A DNA stretch of 37,332 nt. It comes from Candidatus Fermentibacterota bacterium (lineage in GTDB: Bacteria; Fermentibacterota; Fermentibacteria; Fermentibacterales; Fermentibacteraceae). Every line of letters begins with the position of its first letter. Positions within the stretch are counted from its first letter, which is position 1. A program made the translations under genes and the position numbers. The stretch is taken from NCBI GenBank assembly GCA_002748705.1, contig PDSZ01000046.1, forward strand, positions 1 through 37,332, given 5' to 3'. Positions 14,808-23,085 of this stretch are shown here, piece by piece. The notes beneath the pieces were generated by a model. The model did no database searches and was not told the DNA's origin. It saw nothing but the letters and a program-made list of their open reading frames with translations.

Positions 14808-15740
14808 TCAGATAACAGGGTTGTCTACCAGGGTGCGCCTGGTCTGCCAGACAGCGGCGCTTCCTCTTGTATCAATGTGTACGAATGGTCCGTGGGTTGA
14901 TATCCATCTGTAAGCTGAGGCTCCCCCTGTTGCCACCTGGCCTGATGCTTCCAGTCTTCTGGTTGCCTCAATGATGAACTCTCCGTCGTACACATCTATT
15001 CTTTTGTTTCTGTCAAGATCGTCTATCAGTCCGTTTTCAGGCCAACCCTCTATCCAGATATCTGCAGCAGAGCCATAAAGATGGAGGCTGAATCCGGTTT
15101 CGTTGCCGATGGCAAGGTTGTATGCCGGAGTTCTGAAGCCGCTGATACTGTGAATCACCCTTGCTTCAGGATAGGTTTTTGCAACCTCCTGAAAAACCAG
15201 TTCAAGTTTTGTGAGAAGGCTTGTATCAAGCACCATGTACTGGGGCCAGCCTCCTTCTGTATGGCAGAGGAGATCGGCAAAAGTCAAGTGAGTAGACACC
15301 CTTGAGTTGTAGTAGTGATAAGGAAGCTCTATGAAGCCATTGTCCGGAAGGTGATCTCTTGTATTTCCGTCACCGTAAAAACCCAGCAGGAAAGAGTTGA
15401 CAGTAGCTGTTCTTACCTGTTCGCTGCCGAGAGGAACCAGAAGCAGCCATTCCTGAACACCTGTTGAGTCAGATCCACGGACTGTATGAATCCCGTGGCA
15501 CCTGGGAAGCTGAATTGCAAATTCTCTTCCCTGTCCCTGAATATCCAGAGAGGGAACAGACCACTGAATGGAATCAGGACAAGCTAGAGTAACAGTGCTG
15601 CCCTGCTCCACAGTAAACGCCAGGAGATGCTCAGGCTGCTGCACACCGTTAAGGGAAACAGAGAACAGGGAACCTTCAGGAACAGGATCATCAGCTCCGG
15701 AAAAGAGCATGAATGACAGGCACATGACAATGGTCGTCAA
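14808..15740 (-). CDS. Secreted M15-type peptidase with Ca-binding-like loop
   Basis: 310 residues with a signal peptide (TTIVMCLSFMLFSGA). The C-terminal half carries the M15_3/DUF882-type zinc site: SGFRTPAYN, SLHLYGSAADI (HxxxxxxD-type) and GPFVHIDTRG (HxD/H). These enzymes cut peptidoglycan peptides, so the product is probably a D,D- or L,D-peptidase. Between the zinc segments is a DLDRNKRIDVYDGE stretch, like an EF-hand or dockerin loop (D-x-D-x-N-x-x-I-D). An N-terminal beta region of about 110 residues may bind the wall. The start is TTG 15740 with GGAGG 9 nt upstream; the next ATG is too far from the SD. Confidence 0.85.
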   Translation of the reverse strand: MTTIVMCLSFMLFSGADDPVPEGSLFSVSLNGVQQPEHLLAFTVEQGSTVTLACPDSIQWSVPSLDIQGQGREFAIQLPRCHGIHTVRGSDSTGVQEWLLLVPLGSEQVRTATVNSFLLGFYGDGNTRDHLPDNGFIELPYHYYNSRVSTHLTFADLLCHTEGGWPQYMVLDTSLLTKLELVFQEVAKTYPEARVIHSISGFRTPAYNLAIGNETGFSLHLYGSAADIWIEGWPENGLIDDLDRNKRIDVYDGEFIIEATRRLEASGQVATGGASAYRWISTHGPFVHIDTRGSAAVWQTRRTLVDNPVI

Positions 15741-15760
15741 GGAAAATAACCTCCAGGTGT

Positions 15761-16384
15761 TTACTGTGTGTCCGGTGTAATATACACCCTTCTGCCGGAT
15801 ACTCTCAGTCTACCTGCGCAGTGCAGGGAAACAGCCCTGGAAAAAATGGCATGCTCCTTCTTCAGTATTCTTGCAGCAAGAGTGTCACGGGTATCGTCAG
15901 GGAGTACTGGAACAGCCTTCTGAAGTATCACAGGGCCTGTATCTGTGCCTCTGTCCACATAGTGAACTGTACACCCTGCCACCTTTACTCCGTAGGTGAA
16001 CGCCTGTCCCTGTCCGTCAAGGCCCGGAAACGCAGGAAGAAGCGAAGGATGTATGTTCATCAGTCTGCCTGAGAACTCCTCAATCAGTGGGCCTTTAAGT
16101 ATTCTCATGAATCCTGCGAGACACACAAGATCAATCTTCTGATCCCTTAGAAATTCTGCCCACTGCTCCTCCTCTGCAATACCGAATCTGGTTCGGTATT
16201 TCCCTGGATCCAGTACATGGTGCGGAATACCAAGCTCCCGGGCAATGCTAAGGGCGCCTGCATCATTTCTGTCAGACAAAAGAAGAACCACCTCACCAGG
16301 AGAAGTATCATTCTCAACCAGAGCCCTGAAATTGGAGCCTGTTCCAGAGGCCAGTACAGCCACCCTCCTGATTCTATCTGCCAT
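15761..16384 (-). CDS. purN: Phosphoribosylglycinamide formyltransferase
   Basis: It transfers a formyl group from 10-formyl-THF to GAR in purine synthesis. From ATG 16384 (AGGAGG 6 nt upstream; the longer frame to 16459 is rejected) the 207-residue protein has RVAVLASGTGSNFRALVE, CLAGFMRIL, NIHPSLLPAFPG with the catalytic His, and CTVHYVDRGTDTGPVILQ with the catalytic Asp. Conserved Asn of NIHPS is also present. Length and motifs are normal. Confidence 0.95.
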   Translation of the reverse strand: MADRIRRVAVLASGTGSNFRALVENDTSPGEVVLLLSDRNDAGALSIARELGIPHHVLDPGKYRTRFGIAEEEQWAEFLRDQKIDLVCLAGFMRILKGPLIEEFSGRLMNIHPSLLPAFPGLDGQGQAFTYGVKVAGCTVHYVDRGTDTGPVILQKAVPVLPDDTRDTLAARILKKEHAIFSRAVSLHCAGRLRVSGRRVYITPDTQ

Positions 16385-17606
16385 TGTGATCCTCCTCTGA
16401 AACCTGTGGCGGAATGTCGGTAAACGCCCATGTAATACCGAAAGACCAGCTTCTGTCAAGGCTGCTGGTAATATCCTCCATACCGGCAGAGATGGAGAAA
16501 GGAAGCAGAGTGAAACCCATTACTGCATCTGCTGTGCCTGCCCAGTTTCCATCTTTGTCCATGGTTCCGTTGAACCTTGGGCCTGCCTCAAGCCTTCCCT
16601 TGAACCAGTCCAGCCCAAGTAAACCGTGACAGTTCAAATCAAGTGAATCATTCTCAAAACCCCAGCAGGCTGCCGCCTTTCCCCTGAATATGCCCTGTGA
16701 AATTTTCAGGTCTGCGGCAACTGCAGGCTCATGGGAGAGTCTGCTCACAATATTGAAGTGCTCATGTCTTATCGCGAGCGACTGAAAGTATTGGCCTTCA
16801 GATGGAGAAGAGTGCAGGGCTGAAAAAAGAAGTCCGCCTGCTGCCCAGGTGAAGCCTCCCCAGAATCCCGGTTCTTCATTCTGTATATTGGAATTAATGG
16901 AAAAGGTGAAATTACCAGCAGTTAATCGCAATCCGCCTGCGGCTCTGTACTCAAACGCTGAATCTGCATACGCACCGGCCAAACCTGCGCTTATCTCCAT
17001 AGATCCAGCTTTGGCGCAGTATTCCGCAAGCATTTCAGGCCTCCTGTCACCAGGGTTAAGCCTTGAAAAACCTGCTCTCGCAGAGAAGCTGCCAGGGGAC
17101 CATGAAGCCCAGGTTCCCCAGCCGTATCGGTTCCCTTCCCAGCTGGTTCCGTTAAACAAAAAGTTTCCTGACAAGAGAGATGCTGAATGCACTGAAAGGG
17201 TATCGTTCCTGCGAATGAAAAAGCTGCCTGAGGTACTACCGGGCAGAGGTCTGTCCAGCTCGAAGAAGTACCTGCTCCGGTTATTGGTGTTCTGAATAAG
17301 CCCGATTCTTGAAAAACTGAGAGAATCAGGAAAAGGCCCTGTTTCAGTTGTCGTATTCCAGCTGCCTCCACCCCATATACCGCTTTGAAGGGGATCTTTC
17401 ACAACTCCGTTTCGCCAGGGAAGATCAGATGGCACAGAGCCCACAGCAGCAAGAGGCTGGCGATCTCGAAGGAGAAAGCCTCCATTCTCAGAAAGAAGGT
17501 AGTCTGCTGAACACCGAAGAGTGTGTTCAGTCTGCAGCATAGCGAACCAGTCTGCTGTAATACCCTCAGGCATCAGAGCAATAAGTGTATAGAAAAGAAG
17601 GATCAA
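16374..17606 (-). CDS. Exported beta-rich protein of unknown function
   Basis: 410 residues, TTG start 17606 with GGGAGG upstream and a 4-bp TTGA overlap with pgi. The N-terminus is a short hydrophobic export-like stretch (ILLFYTLIALMPEG). The body alternates aromatic and small residues in a manner typical of outer-membrane barrels (LLSGNFLFNGTSWEGN, SFSARAGFSRLNPG, FSISAGMEDITSS) and ends in strands followed by a charged tail. No family is recognised. A barrel is inferred from pattern only. The 3' end overlaps the purN start by 11 bp, so the gene is in the main operon. Confidence 0.7.
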   Translation of the reverse strand: MILLFYTLIALMPEGITADWFAMLQTEHTLRCSADYLLSENGGFLLRDRQPLAAVGSVPSDLPWRNGVVKDPLQSGIWGGGSWNTTTETGPFPDSLSFSRIGLIQNTNNRSRYFFELDRPLPGSTSGSFFIRRNDTLSVHSASLLSGNFLFNGTSWEGNRYGWGTWASWSPGSFSARAGFSRLNPGDRRPEMLAEYCAKAGSMEISAGLAGAYADSAFEYRAAGGLRLTAGNFTFSINSNIQNEEPGFWGGFTWAAGGLLFSALHSSPSEGQYFQSLAIRHEHFNIVSRLSHEPAVAADLKISQGIFRGKAAACWGFENDSLDLNCHGLLGLDWFKGRLEAGPRFNGTMDKDGNWAGTADAVMGFTLLPFSISAGMEDITSSLDRSWSFGITWAFTDIPPQVSEEDHNGR

Positions 17607-18838
17607 TAACCCTCCCTGCCCATTGCTCTGTAGGTTAAGACCTTGCCCCTCTCCACTCCAGGCTGATTGAGAGGATTGATGTTCAGAGCAAGACCGCAGA
17701 GAACAGTTGCAATTTCAAGTGCCATGAACAACTGCCCCAGCTCAAAACCGGATACCTTTGGAATTCTTATTCTGGAAACAGGAAGCCCCCGTTCTGAAAG
17801 AGCCTCTGCAGTTGCGTCCGCTTCTGATGCTCTGAGTTCATTCGGGCTCCTTCCCTGGAGGTAACCCATTGTGGGTATTCCGCTGAACTCGCCATTGGAT
17901 GAGGCTTTGCCAGCTCTGCATTTCTCAGACAAGATGGTTACTGTCTTGTCTGAAGGCCCCTCCATAAAAAGTTGAACAAGGGAATGCTGGTCTGCGGGAC
18001 CTCTGCACGCTATGGGAGTCTGGCCTGTGTTTACTGTTTTTCCTGAAAGATCCAGAGCTTTTCCAAGACTCTCTGCCCAGAGCTGGGCAAACCACTGCGA
18101 TGTCTGAAAGAGACGATCTGAATAGGGCATGAACACATGTATCGGATGGCTTTTGAATCTGGAGAGAAAAGCACCTGCCATATCTGCAGCCAGGCTCTCA
18201 AGACCCCTGTCAAGAAAATCTTTTCTAACCAGAGCAGCGCCTTCAAGAATATCGCCTGATGAAGCTCCTGCAAACCATGCAGGAAACATTCCCACAGGAG
18301 AGAGAACACTGAATCTGCCTCCGACATTTTCAGGAACTGGAAGTGTGTCCCATCCCCTGTTCTCTGCGAGTTTTCTCAACTCCCCTTTTACAGGGTCAGT
18401 TATTGCAATAACCGGTACGGAAGTGCCGAGAAGCTTTCTCAGTTCCATGAAGATGGAAAGAGTTTCGGAGGTCCCGCCTGACTTGGTGACAATACAGATT
18501 GCAGATGAACTGTTTTTTCTGCTCTCAACAGCTCTTTTTATGAGATCAGCATCAGGAGAATCAATGAGAGAAACTTTGCCGTTCTCAAGGTATTCTGCTG
18601 AAAGAATAGCCCTTAGCCCAAGGGAGGAACCGCCGATACCGGCTACAAAAAGGTTGTCGAACCTTTCTGAATAACGCCTTGCAGTATCAAGTGTCTCTTT
18701 CTGAACCTCCCTCTGAACAGGAAGGTTAAAGAAACCCAGACGCCCCTGGTTCCTCCAGTTGTGAAACAGGTCTATTGCCTGAACAGGAAGAGTTTCACAG
18801 TTGTATTCTGCAGTAAATTCAAACAGTTTGCCGGCCAA
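17603..18838 (-). CDS. pgi: Glucose-6-phosphate isomerase
   Basis: It interconverts glucose-6-phosphate and fructose-6-phosphate in glycolysis. The 411-residue form is the short bacterial type. Motifs: FVAGIGGSSLGLRAIL, VTKSGGTSETLSIF (SIS-type sugar phosphate site) and GRFSVLSPVGMFPAWF. The C-terminal Q-rich catalytic region (QLFMALEIATVLCGLALNINPLNQPGVERGK) is also conserved. The start is TTG 18838 with AGGAGG 5 nt upstream. It is the first gene of the minus-strand run, divergent from msrBA. Confidence 0.95.
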   Translation of the reverse strand: MAGKLFEFTAEYNCETLPVQAIDLFHNWRNQGRLGFFNLPVQREVQKETLDTARRYSERFDNLFVAGIGGSSLGLRAILSAEYLENGKVSLIDSPDADLIKRAVESRKNSSSAICIVTKSGGTSETLSIFMELRKLLGTSVPVIAITDPVKGELRKLAENRGWDTLPVPENVGGRFSVLSPVGMFPAWFAGASSGDILEGAALVRKDFLDRGLESLAADMAGAFLSRFKSHPIHVFMPYSDRLFQTSQWFAQLWAESLGKALDLSGKTVNTGQTPIACRGPADQHSLVQLFMEGPSDKTVTILSEKCRAGKASSNGEFSGIPTMGYLQGRSPNELRASEADATAEALSERGLPVSRIRIPKVSGFELGQLFMALEIATVLCGLALNINPLNQPGVERGKVLTYRAMGREGY

Positions 18839-18929
18839 AGCTACCTCCTGGATTGAAAACAGTTTTATGAATATACACCGGAACCAAAACCCTTAAGGAG
18901 TGTTTTCTCCATCAAGGAGGTTGCAGAAA

Positions 18930-19862
18930 ATGAGAATGTTACCGGCGTTGCCTGCAGTTCTTGTTACAGTAATACTTGCCCTTTCAGGTTCAGGCAGAGA
19001 GGATGACGACAATATGGGATACAGAGCGCTCACACCGGAAGAGGAAAGGGTAATAGTTCACAGGGGAACCGAAGCTCCATGGACAGGGGAGTATACAGAA
19101 ACCTTTGACAGCGGCGTATATACCTGTCGAAGATGCGGTTTTCCACTTTACCTTTCAGAGACAAAGTTTCAGGCACACTGCGGCTGGCCGGCTTTTGACA
19201 AAGAGATAGAAGGTTCTGTCGAAAGGCTTCCGGACCCTGACGGTATGCGAACTGAGATAAGGTGCAGATCATGCGGAGGACATCTTGGACATGTCTTCAC
19301 CGGCGAAGGGTACACAGAAACAAACACCAGACATTGCGTAAACTCAATATCAATGATCTTTGTTCCTGCAGGCAGAGTGGAAACCGCCTACTTCGCAGGA
19401 GGCTGCTTCTGGGGCGTTGAACACAGTTTTCAGCAGACTGAAGGTGTTATCGATGCCTCATCAGGTTACATGGGAGGAGCTGCTGAAAACCCTTCATACA
19501 GAGAAGTCTGCACAGGGGCCACAGGGCATGCAGAAACTGTAAGGGTGCTCTTTGATTCTGAAAAGATTTCTTTCAGGGAACTTGCAATGTTTTTCTTTGA
19601 GATTCACGACCCTGAGCAGGTGAACGGTCAGGGTGTGGATATTGGAACACAGTACAGATCCGCTGTGTTCTGGACAACTGAGGAGCAGCGGCAGATAACC
19701 GGAGAACTCACAGACATTCTCAGGGAAAACGGCCTTCAGGTGGCAACACAGGTGGAACCTGCAGGAGTATTCTACCCGGCGGAAGACTACCACCAGAACT
19801 ACTTTGATAAGAACGGCGTCAGAGGCTTCTGTCACGGAAGGGTGAACAGGTTTCAGAGATAA
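18930..19862 (+). CDS. msrBA: Exported fused methionine sulfoxide reductase (MsrB-MsrA)
   Basis: A single 310-residue chain repairs both R and S forms of methionine sulfoxide. The signal peptide (LPALPAVLVTVILALSGSG) sends it out of the cytoplasm. The MsrB domain comes first (residues ~25-145), with zinc cysteines CRRCG and CRSCGGHLGHVF, CGWPAF and the catalytic Cys in TRHCVNSIS. The MsrA domain follows (from ~150), with GGCFWGVEHSF and its catalytic Cys, then GYMGG, YREVCTGATGHAE and ending in YHQNYFDKNG. Order is B-A. ATG 18930 has AGGAGG 9 nt upstream. Catalytic residues are Cys, not Sec. The stop abuts the stop of the convergent gene at 19863. Confidence 0.93.
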   Translation: MRMLPALPAVLVTVILALSGSGREDDDNMGYRALTPEEERVIVHRGTEAPWTGEYTETFDSGVYTCRRCGFPLYLSETKFQAHCGWPAFDKEIEGSVERLPDPDGMRTEIRCRSCGGHLGHVFTGEGYTETNTRHCVNSISMIFVPAGRVETAYFAGGCFWGVEHSFQQTEGVIDASSGYMGGAAENPSYREVCTGATGHAETVRVLFDSEKISFRELAMFFFEIHDPEQVNGQGVDIGTQYRSAVFWTTEEQRQITGELTDILRENGLQVATQVEPAGVFYPAEDYHQNYFDKNGVRGFCHGRVNRFQR

Positions 19863-20660
19863 TCAGTGCCATCGGGCCAGAGGGACAGAATCCAGAGCTG
19901 ATTGAGAGTGTATCATTCTCATGGAGTTAACGCTTCCTGAAACTGTAACCGGCAAGGTGTCGCCTTCACTGGTTATCAGGAAAATGTTCAGGCCTTCCTC
20001 GTGTATGTATTCCGGACCAACAAGATAGAAGTCCGGAATTACAACAGAATCCTCTGAACAGGTTCCAGAGCACACAAGGCTGCCGTCAGGAGATACAGTC
20101 CCTGAAACTCCCGAAGGCCATGAAAGCTGACCGGAAAGAGGATGTACAATGAAAATTGAGTCAGGAGGAGGGCCTGTGATTACCGCAACTGTATCTCCAG
20201 GCTGCAGCGTCTCCCCTGCATCGGTGAATATCTCTGCTCGTCCGTCAGACACAGAAGTTACAGGAATGTACCTTGAAGAGTCGGCAAGAACAGCAGCGAG
20301 GCTGTCTGCTTCAGCACTGTATCCGGCGGCTTCAGCCAGTTCCAGTTCCATCATTATGCGGTCAAGCTCAATGGCAAGGAACGGATCTGATCCCAGCAGA
20401 AGTGTATCCCCCGCTGAAAACTCCCTTTCTGCACTTGAAACATCAACTACAAGCAGCGGATGCGGTTCCTGCCATACAACAGCCACTGAAGCCGAGTCTG
20501 GAAAGCTCACTGGAAACGCCGGGCCGGGCAATGCGTATCCAGTATGGGCAGAAGCATCGGTTTCAGCAGGTTCCTCAGGCTGCTGCATCTCATTTGTTCC
20601 GCATCCAAACAGAACTGGACACAGAAGAGCTGATCCAATAGTTTTCCATACCATTTTCAT
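19863..20660 (-). CDS. Lipoprotein resembling a small membrane-fusion (HlyD-like) adaptor
   Basis: About 265 residues from the ATG of MKMVWKTIG (20660). A longer frame reaches 20711 but would begin before the signal peptide. The signal ends in a lipobox (PVLFGC, then GTNEM). The middle resembles a reduced RND/HlyD adaptor: VVDVSSAEREFSAGDTLLL, a short helical hairpin (ELDRIMMELELAEAAG to LAAVLADS) and DAGETLQPGDTVAVI lipoyl-like strands. The C-terminus is beta-rich. The family is uncertain. No transporter is adjacent. Convergent with msrBA and divergent from the next lipoprotein. Confidence 0.6.
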   Translation of the reverse strand: MKMVWKTIGSALLCPVLFGCGTNEMQQPEEPAETDASAHTGYALPGPAFPVSFPDSASVAVVWQEPHPLLVVDVSSAEREFSAGDTLLLGSDPFLAIELDRIMMELELAEAAGYSAEADSLAAVLADSSRYIPVTSVSDGRAEIFTDAGETLQPGDTVAVITGPPPDSIFIVHPLSGQLSWPSGVSGTVSPDGSLVCSGTCSEDSVVIPDFYLVGPEYIHEEGLNIFLITSEGDTLPVTVSGSVNSMRMIHSQSALDSVPLARWH

Positions 20661-20711
20661 AGAGACAGATTCACTCCCTGGCTCATGTTTCTTCCAAGAC
20701 GGGAAATCCAC

Positions 20712-21410
20712 ATGAACAGAATATACGCCATAACAGTTACAGCCATACTGCTGTTTGCAGCCTGCGGTTCCACAGAACAGACAAGCGGATTCTTTGTAGG
20801 CTCAATTTCCGGCACTGCTGCTGCAACACCTGCAGATACCACTGGAGCTTTTGAGAGGCAGGCCCCTGCACCTGATGATACTCTGCTTAACTGCTCCTTT
20901 GACAGTCCGCTGGACAGGCCGTTCGGTGCCAATCTCAGATATGATACCTGGGGGAGCGCGCTTCATATAAACAATGGTTATTTTAACTCTCCTGTTGTCC
21001 TGCTCAGTACTGCAGGGCTTGTAGATGACGGTCTGGTTCAGGCTGTTTTCAACATAACCGATGCCCCTTCTCACGCTGTATGCGGAGTTGTTCTGAGAGC
21101 TTCAGGCCCTGAAGATTTTCTTCTCATGGGTGTGAACGGCAGAGGCCAGTATACTGTTCAAAGGTGCAGGAACGGCATGTGGATGCCTGTAATGGGACTG
21201 GATGCTTTTGAAACATCCAGACTTCTACCCTGGTCCCTCACAGAGGTTGAGATATCAGTGGAAGTCCACGGCTGCTATGCTGACCTCTCAGTGAACGGAC
21301 AGCTGATTCAGATTGTTAAGACATCAGTTCCTCCCACTGGCCAGATCGGAGTTTTTGTTGACGAAAGAATGAATGCTGAACTGGACAGAATAACGGTGCT
21401 GCCCCTGTGA
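20712..21410 (+). CDS. Lipoprotein with a jelly-roll (LamG/DUF1080-like) domain
   Basis: About 232 residues. The signal peptide ends in lipobox LLFAAC. The mature part begins disordered (Thr/Pro-rich, to about residue 55) and then has a concanavalin-like pattern: NCSFDSPLDRPFG, TWGSALHINNGYF, AVCGVVLRASGPEDFLLMGV, LTEVEISVEVHGCYADLSV and TGQIGVFVDERMNAELDRI. Such domains bind sugars or are non-catalytic fragments. The protein at 33467 appears to have the same fold. ATG 20712 is preferred over 20685 because the lipobox spacing is right, but neither has a strong SD. Its GTGA overlap with the deacetylase suggests cooperation. Confidence 0.65.
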   Translation: MNRIYAITVTAILLFAACGSTEQTSGFFVGSISGTAAATPADTTGAFERQAPAPDDTLLNCSFDSPLDRPFGANLRYDTWGSALHINNGYFNSPVVLLSTAGLVDDGLVQAVFNITDAPSHAVCGVVLRASGPEDFLLMGVNGRGQYTVQRCRNGMWMPVMGLDAFETSRLLPWSLTEVEISVEVHGCYADLSVNGQLIQIVKTSVPPTGQIGVFVDERMNAELDRITVLPL

Positions 21411-22318
21411 TTACACTCATTTTTATTCTTGCCGGATACCTCCCGCTCTGCCATGAAGCTCCTGCACTGGAACACGGCGATGCTCCGGAGCCCTGCAGCT
21501 ACCGCAGCGGTGTTCCGGTACTGACATATCATCAGGTTTCAGAAACACCGTACCAGTACGGAGTTACTCCTGACAAACTCTGGAATGATCTTCAGGCTCT
21601 CTATGACGCAGGATTCTTTCTCATTCTGCCGGACGATATGGAGAATGGTCTCTACAGGGTTCCCTGGAACAGAAGACCTTTGATGATATCCTTTGATGAC
21701 GGCTGGGAAGACAACTTTCATTTCATAGAGCAAACTGACGGAACAAGAGTAATTGACCCTGATTGTGCTGTGGCAATTGTTAACCGGTTCCTTGATGAAC
21801 ATTCGGATTTCGGCCCTGGCGTTCTCTTCTTCATAAGCTGGGATAAGGTTCCTTTCGGCCACGACACCGAGGAAAAACTCAATATGGTTCTGGACATGGG
21901 CCATGCCATAGGCAATCACACAGCAGACCACACTTCTTTCATGCAAATACCAGTGTCTGATTACCACTCTCAGATTCTTCCGGCACTTGCTTCGTTCAGC
22001 AGCAGGCTCGGAATGCGTGCCTGGTTCATAAGCAGTCTGGCGTACCCCGGTGGACAGCTTCCTTCAAGGGCAGGAGCAGAGGAAATACTTCTGAATATGG
22101 AGTATGAAGGCAGAAAGGCTGTTACTCAGGGCTATCTGGTGGACGGCGCAGTAGAGAACCTGAGAAGGTTCTATGAATCATCAGGTGAAGGCAGACTGAG
22201 AATCAGCAGAATTGATATGGCCCTTTACAGCGTGCCTCAACTTCTTCAGTGGCAGAACCTTATGCAGCCCGGCCTGGAGCGGCCATCTCTTCACGATCAG
22301 CTCCCCTGGCGACCATGA
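21407..22318 (+). CDS. Exported polysaccharide deacetylase (NodB family)
   Basis: NodB-type enzymes remove acetyl groups from N-acetylated glycans in the envelope or outside the cell. GTG 21407 overlaps the previous stop (GTGA). The signal is LIFILAGYLPLC. The catalytic domain has VPVLTYHQVS, SFDDGWED with the metal and base Asp residues, and GNHTADHTSF with the metal His pair (HxxxH). LAYPGGQLPS is the motif 3 region. 303 residues. The first substrate step is unknown. Its 3' end overlaps the nitroreductase 3' end by 22 bp on the opposite strand. Confidence 0.88.
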   Translation: MITLIFILAGYLPLCHEAPALEHGDAPEPCSYRSGVPVLTYHQVSETPYQYGVTPDKLWNDLQALYDAGFFLILPDDMENGLYRVPWNRRPLMISFDDGWEDNFHFIEQTDGTRVIDPDCAVAIVNRFLDEHSDFGPGVLFFISWDKVPFGHDTEEKLNMVLDMGHAIGNHTADHTSFMQIPVSDYHSQILPALASFSSRLGMRAWFISSLAYPGGQLPSRAGAEEILLNMEYEGRKAVTQGYLVDGAVENLRRFYESSGEGRLRISRIDMALYSVPQLLQWQNLMQPGLERPSLHDQLPWRP

Positions 22319-23085
22319 ATATCAATTCTCTTCCATTTTCGTTCCGGAGCCATCTGATACTTCCTGAGAACAGGTTGTCCTACGCATAGCGCCGTATGAC
22401 ATCTTCCCAGCCCTGTGAGCGGTGCGGCATACCTGATGAATCCTCCCCACAGTGTTCCCAGCCCCATGGCTTCAGCTTTCATGGCCACTGCAGAGGCAGC
22501 TATCAGAGAATCCTGAACAGGAGTCGCTGATTTTACAGATGAGCTGAAAAGCAGAACACAGGGAGCACCCCAGGCCAGAAGATCCTCTCCTTTGCGGAGT
22601 CTTCGTATGAAGTCCCTCCCTGGACCTGCCATAAGGGTTACAGCTCTGAAGCAGTCAACCGCCCTTAGTATTCCAGTAAACTTATTGACCAGTTTCTCTT
22701 CAACTGCAGCTCTGCCACTGAGCACCTTAACAGTTATTCCCTGATCGTTGCGGCCGGTAGGTGTCCAGTTAAGGGGCTTGAGAAGCTCCTCCAGCTCGTC
22801 CGCTGAAAGGTCAGCGGCTTTGAATCTTCTGACAGACCTTCTTAACTTGAACAGTTCATCCACTTGAACAGGAGAGACACCTTCACTTCCGGCAGCAGGT
22901 TCAAGGTCAAAACAGTTTTCCGGGCAGTATACGCCGCAGTGGGAACAGCCGATACATGTATGTGCAAAATAAGAGGGTTTCCCCTCTGGAGTTGCGCGAA
23001 TTGAACAGGTCGGGCAGATTGAACTGCATATGCCGCATCCGGTGCATCTGTTCTGAAGGTATCTTTCAGCAGGGTTGAAGACCAT
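22297..23085 (-). CDS. Ferredoxin-nitroreductase fusion protein
   Basis: 262 residues. The N-terminus has two 4Fe-4S motifs, CTGCGICSSICPTC and CIGCSHCGVYCPENC. The rest is a flavin nitroreductase domain (RRSVRRFKAADLSADELEELL, TGRNDQGITVKVLSG, AASAVAMKAEAMGLGTLWGG). Such fusions transfer electrons between iron-sulphur centres and FMN, and occur in anaerobes. The substrate is unknown. ATG 23085 shares one base with the previous stop (TGATG). Confidence 0.9.
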   Translation of the reverse strand: MVFNPAERYLQNRCTGCGICSSICPTCSIRATPEGKPSYFAHTCIGCSHCGVYCPENCFDLEPAAGSEGVSPVQVDELFKLRRSVRRFKAADLSADELEELLKPLNWTPTGRNDQGITVKVLSGRAAVEEKLVNKFTGILRAVDCFRAVTLMAGPGRDFIRRLRKGEDLLAWGAPCVLLFSSSVKSATPVQDSLIAASAVAMKAEAMGLGTLWGGFIRYAAPLTGLGRCHTALCVGQPVLRKYQMAPERKWKRIDIHGRQGS

